64,000 nucleotides of DNA from contig VYZB01000124.1 of NCBI GenBank assembly GCA_013397455.1, positions 158,333-222,332 on the forward strand, in the 5' to 3' direction. Both the position numbers and the translations under genes were made by a program. Shown in pieces: positions 49,146-61,200 of this stretch. The DNA is from Crotophaga sulcirostris. Its lineage: Eukaryota > Chordata > Aves > Cuculiformes > Crotophagidae. The number at the start of each line of letters is the position of its first letter. The first letter of the stretch is position 1. The notes below the pieces were generated by a model. It had not been told where the DNA came from. It saw only the letters and a list, made by a program, of their open reading frames with translations, and did no database searches.

Positions 49146-52100
49146 GGCATCTCCCAATCATTTGTTCTGGTCTTCTGAGACTGCCAAGAGGGAAGGAAGA
49201 ACAACTCCATGCTGCATTTTTTCCTTTTTTCTGACATTCCGGTCCCTGTCTCAAACAGGAGGAGGAAGGAGTTGGGCTCGGGGTTTTTTGGTTTGGTGTT
49301 TTTTTTCCCATCTGTGGTGTGTGTGGGAGGGATACAGACTTAGAACAGAGGAGAATGTAGCATTTCCTCTCTGCCCCTCTCCCTGTCTCTGTACAGCGTA
49401 GGGCAAGGGACAAGGGTTTCTGTTTAACGCAGCGACTTAGAGAAACAGCCTTTGACAGGACTCACCACATCCTCTCCTCATCAACAGCTGCTCTCTTGCT
49501 GAACTGCAGTGGCTTTTACATTGTCCTTTTCCCTGGTCCATGTCTGTTGTACTTGGGATTGGCATGTTGGAGAGGAAAGTTCTTGAGAGGCCACTTAAAA
49601 CTTATTTTGGTGGTCCTCGCCTGGGCTGGTAGCACAGAAACAGCTCTGTGAGAGTCAGCCTGGACCTGACGTGGAGCTCTGGGCACTGGAGGCTCTGCAG
49701 GCAGAGGTGGCTGCCACACAGTTGCTGGGCTCCAATTTTGTTGCCACCTTCTGCTCTTCCATAGTTGGTGCAGTGACACTGACACCAGAGTCTCAGTGAT
49801 TTAAGGGTGCATGATCTTAGTGCAGAGCAGACAGAACTCTTTTTCTTTTTTTTAACTTTGTTTTTTAGCCACTAACCTCAGGTTTTTCCTGCCTACCCAA
49901 GCAATAAGATACATGTTGGGTAACTTCTGTTTCTTTTCTTATGAATGACACCAGAATCTCTGTTTTGGTTATGAAAGAACTGCTAAGAGTGCCAGGTTAC
50001 AGAAAAGAGGATGAAAATTTTGACTTCTGAAGTTTCCAGAAGAAACAGTACCTGCTTTAAGCACTGGTACCACCATAATTAATCTTCCTGTTGTCCATGA
50101 GAGAAGAACTGGAGAAAGCCAGTTTGCCAGAGCAGACAGCCCACCTGGTCTGGTAAGAGCATGTTCTTTGTTCTGTGGCAGTTCAAGTGATACAGACTAT
50201 TGCATTCAGGTAAATGAAGAATCCTTATAACCTCTTGAGAAGCAGTTGAGTTTCTGCTCTGTTTGAATGGTGGGGAGCCACAGGGTTGGCCAAGGGGGAG
50301 GCAGTGGTTCTTGACCTCTCTCAAGGCCACCCTTGCCTTTGACAGTGGGGATCCTTAGGTAATGTCCTGATGCAGAACACGAGGACAGCCTGTCTCTGGG
50401 TGTCCACTCAAGAGAAGTGATGATGCATCTCTTTCCCATTCTGTTCCAGGTAGCAGTTTTGCCAGAGACCTACTTTTGCAGCATGGGAAGGAACAGCAAG
50501 ATAGTTCTGGTTACTCTCTCCCTTCCCTTGGAGCGTGCTGACTGCTGGCAGCTTTGTTTCCTCAAGGACTAATTCCCAGAGAGGACAGCAGAACTTTGGA
50601 GGAGTCCTGGGTCTCTGCTGTGGAACAGGATAGCTGAAGGTCTGTGGTCAGTACCTGTTTGGGCTTTTCTGGTGCAGCTTTACTGGGAAGTACCTGGAGG
50701 CAGGGATGCTGTAGCAGGGATTTTCAACTCAAGCAGTCAGGTTCTGAATTCCAAACCTGAACGTGCCCATAGGTTTTCAGGTGGGTTTGCCTGAAAGGGA
50801 ATGGCAGCCAAGTCTTGCTCATCCTCCCTTTGAGGGGAAGTGAGAGTGCAGCTACAGGCCTGTTTCCAAGTGTCTCAGACTGCACGGGGCGGGGGGGGTC
50901 CACAGGGGGCAGGTCCTGCTCTGGGGCTGGAGGGCAGGGCAGGCTGGAGCAGATCAGGCATGACTTTTGGGGGGACCATTGTGCCTCCCTTTGCAGTGGA
51001 TACACAGCTACAGCGTGCACTGGCTGCGTGCTGTGCTCTCCCCAGGGCTGGGGGCACACTTCAGTGGGGCAAGTGCTCCATCTCGGGTCTGAGTGACAGT
51101 TTTTCATCTTTGCTTCCTGTGGTTTCTCTGCAGAGCAGCGCGGGAGAGCTCTGCAGTTTGCTCTGGTGTTAAAACTGCGCAGGAGAGCTTAGCGGTGACC
51201 TCGTAACTGTGAGGACTCTGGAAAGGCTCTTGTACTCATCTGCAGGGTTAGCACGAGTGGTGATGAACTGAGATCTGGTAAGTGAACTTTCAAACTAAAT
51301 TTATTATGAGTTTTTACAGGGCAGGAAACCAAACCCAAGCGCTAATGCTGTTCAGGTGTTATTTGGGCCAACTGCTGCTCGGGTGCCACCACTGCCCCTT
51401 CTTTTTTTTCAATAGTCACAGTGCTATTTCTGCAAATGTTTCCCAACTTCTGGTTATAATAAGGGAGACTATGGGTGCTGAAAGCAAATGGTATTGGGCA
51501 GTGTCATGGTGCAAACAGTTTCTGTGCCTTTGGTGCTGCCAGGGGTCCAAATGGTTTTAGGCAGTCCTTTAGCAGGACTCACTTTGCCATCTCACAGTGG
51601 CCAGCCAGCTTAGTTAAGCATGCAGAAACTCCTGTTGTGTCTGGCTCCTTGGGACAGTGTATGGGCTGTTTGGAAAAGTTCCTTTTTTTCGTTACCTGAC
51701 CGTGCCTAGGGATGCCCTTACCGTGCCGGTCTCGTGAGGAGCAGTAGCTCCTCTGCCTCTTCATCACCTCGCCCCTTCAGTGATCTTGAGGTGTCCAGTC
51801 CCAGTGCTGTACTCTGAGCCCAGCAAAGGTGGATATTGGGTGGCTCTTACTCTGACAAAACTCTGAGGTAAAGGTTGTTTCAAGTCCTGTGCAGGTTAAA
51901 GTTACAGCTTAGCCATGCCTGGTTCATATTAATTTTCCTCTCTGTGTGCACAAACCCTTCGCTGTCAGATGAAGGACCCATATGTGCAGACGGGTCTGCT
52001 TGCCTACCTAGACAAAAACATTTTTTTCCCTTTCTAATCTCCCTGTTATCATCTTGGGTGCTTTCAGCTTTGTTAGATAAACAGCTACTGGGAGGAAGTG

Positions 52101-52937
52101 TGATTTCAGAGTTTCCTTTGGAAAGTACCCAGCACCCTTTGTATTTGTGAGCTCTCAATGGCCCAACTTTAGGAACGCCATGCACGTTGCAGCTGGGTTT
52201 CATTTCTCTACTGCCTTTAAGGGCTTTTGTTTGGTTGTCGGTGTTTGGCTTAGTTACTTGGATTTCTTTTATGTTTGATGGAGAGAAATGGCCCTGCTGG
52301 GGTGCAGTTTGTTGTTGCTGCTGACATTTGCCCTGAGGTTGGGGTGGGGATGGTGCTGCCGCTTTCCAAATTGGCGCAGATGCCAACTACCTGTTTCAGT
52401 TCTGGGCTTTAAAAACCATTTCTTCATTTTAACAGGAAGGTTCCACGCATGCTCTTTATAAAACTGCAGCAGCAAGGTTAGAATAGAGTCCTGGGTTAGC
52501 TGTTGCACTGCAGTAACTGAAAGAGCAGTTCTGCTTGTATTTTTGCTGCTGCTGCCTTTCTTTTTTCCTGGCAAGCCTGTACAACCCATCACTGCAATTT
52601 TGTAAGGACAGGGTAATAACATTATGCATCTCTCAGCAAGGACAGAGCAGTTTTGGTGGGGCTTAGGAACAGGAAATGAATTCTGGCAGTGATAACCCTC
52701 TGGAGGGCCTGAAGCTCTCCTGTGCTGCTTCAGCTGCTGGCCCAGCCTTAGCCAGCACTATTGCCTGCTCTGTGCCTGTTTTTAGGGGTGGAGGGAATCA
52801 CTGTCTCTTATGTCAGTATTGTTGGCTTGCAATGATTTTAACACCAGTATGTTTAAAAAAAAGTACACCAGTAAATTCTCCATCTGCTGTGTAAGCTTCA
52901 AATGCCTGCGTGTTAAATGATTTATCCTCCCTTACAG
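49146..52937. other. Intergenic region between PUSL1 and the GPCR gene
   Basis: A 3.8-kb stretch with no recognisable coding exon or CR1 element. It contains a G-rich tract at 50,886-50,945 within a generally GC-richer patch to about 51,190. Upstream non-coding exons of the GPCR gene could lie here; a potential donor occurs at 51,279 ('ctgguaagt'-like in DNA form). Nothing else can be supported. Confidence 0.6.
50886..50945 (+). other. G-run tract, possible G-quadruplex
   Basis: Four or more runs of at least four G ('gggg', 'gggggggg', 'ggggg', 'gggg') followed by several GGG runs within about 60 bases. The third and fourth runs are separated by about 13 bases, so the standard G-quadruplex pattern is met only with one long loop. 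Confidence 0.5.
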
Positions 52938-53071
52938 CAACACCACTTTCCATCCGAATACGCCAACCGCAGACCCCTGAGCCACAGAATCCACCAGACT
53001 TGACATCACTTGGCTGTGCAGCTTGAGCTCTTGCCCACTTGGGATGAAATTAAACTCAAGAACCTCTTGAG
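52938..53071 (+). other. Probable 5' non-coding exon of the GPCR gene
   Basis: A good acceptor ('tatcctcccttacag') and a good donor ('cttgag' then 'gtaagc') bracket 134 bases that carry no long frame. The next acceptor (53,123, 'ctacactccag' or 'cag') leads directly to the GPCR start codon. This spliced-leader layout is common in otherwise single-coding-exon GPCR genes. Inference from splice signals only. Confidence 0.5.
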
Positions 53072-53131
53072 GTAAGCGGTGGCTTAAGACTTTTATCCTA
53101 TGTTGGATATCCCTACACTCCAGCAGAAACC

Positions 53132-54193
53132 ATGGCAGGTATTTCCTGGGCTGAAGGAGTCTCCAATGGGACAGTCACCAATGCCAGTTCAGAATTCACT
53201 TTGGAAGCAAACTTCCAGTATTCCTTGTTTACAGTCATCTACAGCATTGTATTTGTGCTGGGACTGATAGAAAATGTCTTGGCTCTGTACTTCCTGTTGT
53301 GCAGAGTGAAGCACACCTCTCATTCCTGCGTGTACATGATTAACCTGGCACTGGTAGACACCCTGTTTGTGTGCGTGTTGCCCTTTAAAATCCATTACCA
53401 CCTGAACTGGAACAACTGGATCTTTGGTGACATGGCCTGTAGGATAACAGGGACTCTCTACTACATCAACATCTACCTGAGCATTGCCTTCTTCACCTGC
53501 ATTTGCGTCGATCGTTACATTGCCGTGCTGCACCCCTTCACGTACATCCAGATCAAAGTCATCCATTACCTGGTAGTGGTTGCAGTCCTGTGGGTGGTTG
53601 CTCTGAGTGTCATGGTTCCACTTATCCTCGGAGGTCCCCTCCACAACAGTGGCTTGAGGAACAAGACAGTGTGTTTTGAGAACTTTGGTAAGCATAGCTG
53701 GACTTCCCGCATGGCACCTTACAACATCCTGGCCTTGATTTTTGGGTTTGTGATCCCATTTTCCATCATTCTGATCAGCTACCCTCTCATTGCCAAGAGG
53801 ATCTCCCAGATCAAATGCAGCATTCGCAAGAGGAAGGCCCTGAGCACCATCTACATCATCTTGGTCATCTGTACTTTGTGCTTTCTCCCGTACCATCTCA
53901 CCCACTTGCTGCACTTCCTAATGAGGATCCAGGTCATCCAGAACAAGGAGTTCACCAACTTGATCTACAAAATGCGAAGGGTCACCTTAGCCCTTGTGAG
54001 TCTCAACTGTTGCCTTAACCCCATCTTGTACTACTTCACCTCTTCCAGCAAGCGTTGGCATTTCAATTTCAAGCTCAGATTCAAGTCTAAATCAGTGTAC
54101 ACCATCTGTGACCAGAAATTCGGGGAGTCCTCCTGTGGTTATAAATTACAACAGAGACGTGGGAATAAAAAACACAGGGATGGAATCAACTGA
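53132..54193 (+). CDS. Class A G protein-coupled receptor, PAF-receptor/P2Y-like
   Basis: An uninterrupted 353-residue rhodopsin-family receptor. The start has a good Kozak context (aaaccATGG). N-glycosylation sequons are at residues 12 and 17 in the N-terminus and at 177 in loop 2. Class A landmarks are all present: Asn48 (1.50), LALVD with Asp76 (2.50), Cys103 and Cys181 for the loop disulfide, DRY at 127-129, Trp154 (4.50), Pro209 (5.50), CFLP with Pro253 (6.50) and NPILY at 296-300. The tail is basic and short (GNKKHRDGIN). The N-terminal part (FQYSLFTVIYSIVFVLG) and the region after TM6 look most like the platelet-activating factor receptor; the P2Y and related delta-group receptors are the alternatives. 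The classical PAF receptor as I recall it has NRF and DPxxY in place of DRY and NPxxY, so this is a relative rather than that gene. The ligand cannot be told from sequence. It lies between PUSL1 and INTS11, convergent with INTS11. Confidence 0.92.
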   Translation: MAGISWAEGVSNGTVTNASSEFTLEANFQYSLFTVIYSIVFVLGLIENVLALYFLLCRVKHTSHSCVYMINLALVDTLFVCVLPFKIHYHLNWNNWIFGDMACRITGTLYYINIYLSIAFFTCICVDRYIAVLHPFTYIQIKVIHYLVVVAVLWVVALSVMVPLILGGPLHNSGLRNKTVCFENFGKHSWTSRMAPYNILALIFGFVIPFSIILISYPLIAKRISQIKCSIRKRKALSTIYIILVICTLCFLPYHLTHLLHFLMRIQVIQNKEFTNLIYKMRRVTLALVSLNCCLNPILYYFTSSSKRWHFNFKLRFKSKSVYTICDQKFGESSCGYKLQQRRGNKKHRDGIN

Positions 54194-55056
54194 TCCACCT
54201 AAAGTAAGTACAGTATTCCTCTTCCTAAGGGAAAACAAACCCATGGGACCTCTTGTTCTTCATACAGTGGTGGTTACTTCAGGGCAGCACTGAGGGAAGG
54301 TCTTCATTAGCCACAGGGCTCTTCTGGAAAGCAGAACAAGCCCAGGAAAGGGTTACTTGAAAGAAACCAACCTCTCAGTCATCAGTAATGCTGAGAGCTG
54401 AGTGGATGGGGCACCCTGCTTGGCTTTTCCCTATTTTGGAGGGATCCTGTGCTCTCCCTTCCAGCACTGCTGTTACCAGCTGGGTTCACAAACTGCTTTC
54501 TGCCTGCATTCCACAGCCAAATTAGGGCTTCTCATCCCTTCTGGTGAATCCATCAATTGGCTTCCTGAGAATGTTTCAGTACAGAGTTTCTAGTGCCTGT
54601 GGATTCAAGGTGGATGTCTATTAATGCAAGTTTAGGAGACAATGGATCCAGGTATTTACCTGCCAGTTAAATGTTATCTGTGTTATTATCTATGCAGGAC
54701 CAGTGGTAATGGAGCTCCTCTTGGCATGAAGTCCTGGAGGAGCTGCCACAACTCCTTACGCTGCGCAGCCCTGTTCAGACATCAGAGCTCTCTTTTCAAC
54801 CATTGTGTTTCACCCCTCCTCTTGCATTAACAGACCCACACTTCTGAGAACGGCCGAGTTTTCCACCCTGTGAAACATGAGACACTGGAGAGAATTTATC
54901 ACGTGTGGGTTATCAGAGTCACCGGAAAACCACGGGCCCAGTTAACAAACGTGCTGAAAAGCCAAGGGTTCACTTCAGAGGGTGTGAGTAGATAGCAGAT
55001 ACAGACTGTTCTGTTCCCTCCTATTTGCAGCACTGTAGCAATGGGACAAACAACTG
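54194..55056. other. Convergent intergenic / 3' UTR region of the GPCR gene and INTS11
   Basis: It should hold the 3' untranslated region of the GPCR gene. I see no AATAAA on the plus strand here. An ATTAAA at 55,067-55,072 on the plus strand overlaps the INTS11 poly(A) signal on the other strand. If it is used, the two transcripts end within a few tens of bases of each other. No other feature is seen. Confidence 0.5.
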
Positions 55057-55063
55057 CAATTCC

Positions 55064-55069
55064 TTTATT
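55064..55069 (-). terminator. INTS11: INTS11 polyadenylation signal
   Basis: The minus strand reads AATAAA 74 bases after the INTS11 stop codon. It is the only canonical signal nearby, so the INTS11 3' untranslated region is expected to be only about 90-100 bases. Confidence 0.8.
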
Positions 55070-55142
55070 AAAACCATAAAAAACATTGGTGTAAACAAGA
55101 TGAAATCCAAATCTCTTTGCACCACGGTGCCTGCTGGTCTGC

Positions 55143-55208
55143 TCAGGATGTGCTCTGTGGCAGCCCTTTCTTCAGAAGGGATGTGAGATAGCTGCCCAGC
55201 TCTTCATC
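55143..55208 (-). CDS. INTS11: INTS11 exon 17 (residues 580-600 and stop)
   Basis: Acceptor 'ttgctctctctag'. It reads [20 protein letters not shown] then S and TGA. The last three residues (STS) differ from the human end; the [11 protein letters not shown] core is unchanged. Confidence 0.94.
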   Translation of the reverse strand, partial: DEELGSYLTSLLKKGLPQSTS

Positions 55209-58200
55209 CTAGAGAGAGCAAAGAGAAACTGGATGAAAGCCATCTCCTACCTGACCTTCCCAGGGCAGGCAGTAAATTTGACTCTGGTACCTAGAAATAG
55301 ACTGAAATAATTCTTAGACCAAGCAAAATCTAATGATAGTAGTGTTCAAAAATGGAAACCAGTTGGCACAAATGCATTTCTGGGTGTTCTTGCAAAGTAT
55401 CAGTGTAAAACTCCCATGGGTCAAAGCAGGTGCCTGGGCCTGAGGGGTCTCTTTGGAGGAAAATGACCATTTGTCTTGAAAGTAAAGAAGAAAGAACAAC
55501 TGATGTTTTTGCTTTGCCCTAAAGAAGGCATTTCCTTGCTGTAAAGAAAGCACTTAAAAATACAGCCATGGAAAGTGTACTTTTGAAAAGAAGAAAACAT
55601 TACAGCTATGTCTAATCTTACCACAATTTTGTGGTGTTTCAAGTTTTACACCTAAGAACTATAAAAAACCTCCACGCTCAGTAGTGATACAGCCGAGATA
55701 CTGTAGTGTGCTCAAAGCACAGCCACGTGTTTAATTGTAATTAACTGTAATTGTAATAAGTGTAATTACTCCAAGCAGTTGCCTTGAGTTCAATGGTCCC
55801 AGAGAAAATGGACTCTGTAGGGCTCCTGTAAATTGATTTGTACTGAAACTAAACTGGCAGTGGTTCAGCTCATCTTCTTCCAGTGAAATGACTTCAATCC
55901 AGAGTGAAGATGACTCACCTGTACAAGAGCAACCCCAACAGCAGAGCAGCCTGGGCTGTAAGGAGTGAAGATGAGAGCTACCTGGGAAGTACAGCTTGCA
56001 ATCCTACCTGGTAGGTCCAGGATACGAGCAGAACTTTGGTTCCTTGGTCCTCCGAGTGCGCTGTGGCTTGGATAAGAATGGACTCTACTGTTATGGAGCC
56101 ATCAGGGAGATGCTGCACTGAATAGTCCTTCAGGACCCTGGTAAGAGAGAAGATACAGGATTGATTTTGGATGGGATGTGCATAAGAGCTGCAGCGTGGG
56201 TCCCCCTGTATCTCTGACTCCCCGGCCCCAGTTGGGACACCTTTCAGAGGTGTCTTGACCCTGTGCTTCATGGTCTCACTCCACACAATTGTGTGAGCTC
56301 CCTCTAGAAGCAGCACAGACAGCACCAAACCAACAGGAACAAAGGTTTCAGGTGGACTGGTTGAGCTTGGCAAAGCCCATGCATGTGTCAGCTGGTTACC
56401 AGCCTCTGCTGCAGCTCTGGTTGTGTTCACTATAGAGACCAAAATCTGGAGCAGAGAATTTTCTCTTAACTTTTCAGGGCTGGTCTGCAAGGGCAGAAAG
56501 GAGGGAGCACTTGTACTCTGTATTTAGAATGGTAAGTTCAGGTGCATCCCTAGGGGTGAAAAACCAAACAGAGTTGAGAATGGACTTGCCCTTTGAGATG
56601 GTTGTAGACACGAAGCACTGTCTCGTGTTCCTTCCGCGGATCCTGAATGTGAACGCGGCAGGTGAAACGCAGCTGATGCTCTGTGAGGCCCAGCTCCTTC
56701 AACGCCTGCTCGGGAGAAACCAGCCGGAAGCTCTGCAGAGGGAAAATACAAATCCACTTTTCCATCATTGTCCAACAAACTGAGCTCTACCCACAACAGG
56801 CTGTGATGTGATGTGATTCTTCCGAATCAAACACCTTGGATTCACAGGCTGACCACCACAGCCTCCTCAGAACAGCTGTAGCTGCACCCAGGAGGCTGCA
56901 GGGGCCAGGGCCAAAAAGAGACTTGGACCAGAAGCAGCAGTTCAAATTTCTCTGTTTCCTGTGACTCCACCCATAACCAGTCACCAGACTGACCAGTAAA
57001 AATCCTACTGCCACAGCACCTGCTCCTGACCAGCACTGCACTAATGCTGACGTTGTGTGACTACTGAATATGACGTCTTGTCAGACACCTGCCAGCTGAG
57101 GAGTCTGTCCTACAGATTAATTCTCCAGCCACGTGGTTAGTGGGCTCATTCTAAGAAACCAGGAGTGCTTATCTGTATTTTAGTTCCTTGTTCACCCAGA
57201 CCTCACTTACAAATGGTGACAACACGCTTACAAAGAGAACACAAGGCAAACTTAAGAACTTTGTTACTTACGTTATCCTTCATCATTAATGTCCCGTGCA
57301 TTAGCTTTGGCTTCTTGGCATCTGGTAGGAGACCTAAACCAAGGGCAGTGGGAAAGAAAGATGATGTGGTTAATGATGATGAGCTTAATTTTCACACATC
57401 AGGCAACTGCTACAGGACTCCAGGGATTGGATTTCTGAGTTCTTGCTAAGGTTCAGAGAATGAGAGACAGGAAACCAAATGTAAAATCTTAAAGTGCGCG
57501 GTGCTTGAACTGTCAGTATTCTTAGTAATACAGAAGCACCACCTCTCTTCCCATATCACCCCCATCATTGGTACAAACATCCCTGCAACACAGTAGCAGG
57601 GCCCAAAAGGTAAAACTCTTGGTTGAAAATGTGTTACCTATGGCTGTTTCTCTCTTTAGGAGTCCCAGGGAGATGTCCACGGGAATGCTGGGGTTGGTGA
57701 GTATCGTGGTGGTCTCTCCATTTGCAGGCATGTAGCAGCTGACATCTGCAATGCAAACAGCCCTGAAAAACAGCTCCCTCCCCTTAACTGAAGCTGTTTA
57801 CACTTTCAGGTGTACCCTGCCTGCCTTGGCTTCTTCTAGGTGTCTAAAGAAATATAAATTCAGGAAGTCCTGAATTACAACAGTACAGACATAACAAAAC
57901 TACTTTGTGTCCAAATGGGCATTAAAATTAAATGGGCTTAACAGGGTAAGAGGTGCCTTACAGACAGCAGTTTCGTGAGGGTACCTGTAAATTACATTCT
58001 GCCTAGCTCTGCTGAGGTCCAGTGGATTAACTCTGAACCTTCATGCCTTCCTTCTCCTGCCATTCTTTCATGAGTACCAACACAATACGTACGGAATTCC
58101 TGTTCTATTTTCTGCTTCAGAAACTCCATTTTCTTGGCTTCACCATGGACCAGGAGAACGTTCCGCGGCTCAGCCTGGCGAATCAGCTGCATTATCCCCT

Positions 58201-61200
58201 TGGCATCTGCGTGGGCACTGAAGGACATGTACTCCACCTGCATCTTTACTTCCAGCTGGGGGGAGACAGAAAGCACAGGCTTTGTGAACCAGGAACTGCT
58301 TTGGCTCACTACAGCTTGTGAACCACACTAAACCTGACTCCTCTGGATTTAGTTTAAAGCAGGAAGCAGAACACCTGGACTCGATGATCTCAGAGGTCCT
58401 TTCCAACCTTGTAATACTGTGAAACTCTGAAAATGAGGTTGGAGGGAGAGCTGCTTATCAGCAGAGACTGAATATGATGCTGGACAGAGCAGCTTTCAAT
58501 AAGTTACAGGATCAAACTGCCCAGTTTCAGAGCGCAATACTTGTCACTGGTATCAGTTTTGATATTCCCACCTGCTTAAAAATGTATCATTTTTACCTGT
58601 CTACTGGTGGCTTGTTATTTAACAGCATTATCCATATTTCTGATAAAGTCTTGTGGCAGAAAGAGACACTCACTGCTGCCAATGCAAATGGGAAAATAAA
58701 GCTTGTCCAACTGCAGAGGAAACGTTACTTGTGTATTTTCAGTGTTGGAGGCAGCGTATTCCCATCACAAATATGTGGTGTTTTAACCTCTGTGTCCACA
58801 CACAGCTTCCCCCAGAACAGCCTCCCTCTTAAAAACAAAACTCACTATTTGTCTTCCTTCCATCTCCAGTTTGCGCTGACCACTCAGGATCTTATGGCCC
58901 ACAGTTCCCTGCACGCAGTAGCCGGGCATGATGACCTGGGAAGGAAACCAGAGAAATCCGGAAACTTCACACACAGACTGGGTGTAGAGCAGCTGCTGTT
59001 AATGTGACAAGAGCCACAAAAGCACAATGCTGAGAGAAACTGGTGTTCTTCCCATCCTACATAGGACCATCCTGTACTGAGAGCTGCTTGCTTTGTTCTG
59101 CAACTTGTGAGCACCCATGAAACGAAATTAAATTAGAAAGCAAACTCCTGCAAGGTGCATAGCACTAAAGAAGAGTTAATGCTATTTAAAAGGGTCTTTG
59201 AAGCAGCTTCAAATTAATGAAAGCAGTTTTGGAAATAAAGTCTCCCGCAGCCTCCTGTCTGAGACAGGTACCTCCTCTGCACGCCTGTCACAGTAGCAAA
59301 GACAATTCAGAGCTTGAAAGAGCTCTGCCTGGGTTGGAGCACCAGAGGAGCTGTGTCATTCAACCCCAGATGCTCAGAAAAAGCTCTCCTGCAACCTTTG
59401 TTCCACGACTGCACCACATTCAGCTGAAAAAACATTGCTCAAGGAAACTGAATTTCTTACCATATTCTTTTCATTCCCTGCCCATTTCCTGAAGATCTGA
59501 AGGGACTGTCCCGCGTGAAGCATACCAGGGGTTGCAAACACAACCTAGAATTCAAAAAATGTGCCAAGAGTCAATCACAGGGACTTTTCCATTACTTATA
59601 ATACACAAATATCCTTAAACTGAGGAGTATCCACTAGTACGCATCACAGCACACTTAACTGCATCAAAGCTGTAATAGGGATTCTTGCTGTTTTGTTTTT
59701 CCCACCTTGTCTAATTTTCACATAAGTTGAGTTACTGCTTAGGAAATTTTTGTGAGCATCAATAGTGTCAATAGTAAAATAGTAATAGTCAATAGTAAAA
59801 TCTCTGAACAGTTTGGTAATGGTTCTATCATGCTTGACAGATTCCTCTTTGAGCTGCTACCTTATAAGCCAGTCAGAAATAAAAGCATCAAGAAGAGATT
59901 GTGTAGTAAAGGATCTGTCTCCTGACTTAGGTCAAAAGAATGTGCTGTAAATGGTTTGAATCAGGTCCCGAGGTATATGAACACACAATCAATTTTGTTA
60001 TTTATTCTGGACATCTTACCTTTGCTGAAATAAAAATAGAAAGCTCTTTAACAGTTACACAGACAAGAGCATTCAGATGGCCTGGCCACAAAAGGATTTT
60101 AGATGGGATGTGGATACTAAGGGGGTAGAGGATGCTTAGCTTTTGCAGGCTGCCAGGAACAGAGCAGTATAAAACCCCATCTGCTCTCTTACCTCATTAA
60201 CATCCACCTACCATAGGCCCCGGGTTGTCTGCAAAGGCTCGATCAAATGCTTTGATGTGCTTGAATTCAAACATATTCCTTTGCACAAATGTCTTCCGGA
60301 TCTTCTGATTAGTCCAGGTGATGAAGAGCTTGTAATAATGATTGGCCTTCTCCGTCAGACCCGTGGAAAAATAAATTGGAGCCTTCAAGTTCATTCTTTC
60401 CCTGTAGAAAGAGGCGTTCCAGATACCTGTGAGGGCGACGTTAGGATCCTGGCTGTCCAGGCTGGAAGGATCATGAAAGGAACCTGCCAGGAAGGCAACA
60501 CCGGGAGGACAAAAAGGAGGTGGCACAGGATGCACAGACGAGACAGCACTCACCAGAAAGTTTCCAATAAAATGCAAAGTTCCTGGGCACGTCCGAGGGC
60601 AAAAACTGGGATAAGAACCTGCAATTGAGGAATTATTTACAATCTGTGAGTCCCAAACAGCACATAAAGGGCACCGTAGTGTTCCTGTTTCTGAACAAGC
60701 CCCTCCATTCCCTCTTGCCTTCCGATACTCTCTTCCCAACCTTCCTTTCCACAGAAAAGTGTTCTTCTGCCCTTGTGCCTGTGTTGTCCATATCTGCAGA
60801 CTGTAAGCACAGCATTTCCCTGACTGTCTCAGTAACTCACAGTCTGGCTTTTTTCATAGCATAATTTAAGTGTTTAATATTCTGTCTTTTAAAGTACAGA
60901 CAGAGGATTATCGGAATGCCTTCAGTTTCCTGTAGTGGTCAGTCACAGGTGCCTGAGTTAATCAACAGTTACACAGCTCTACAGACCTCCACAGGAGGAA
61001 AACACACAGGACTTAAGATTATCAAAACACTGTACCTTCCCTCCTCTCTCTACAGTCTCGTGGACTTTCTTCAAGAAGTCTCTTTCTCTGCAGCGTTTGG
61101 AATCTCTGATGGTCGTGGCATAGGTGGATTCAGTGATCAATAAATCTGGGCGACATTTATCAATCCAGGCAGCACTGAAACAAAAGGAATAAAAAAATAA

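Noticed and set aside
53189..53914. 241-codon open frame on the minus strand
   Set aside because: It is the antisense shadow of the GPCR coding exon. It lacks any recognisable domain, and the receptor on the plus strand accounts for the sequence completely.
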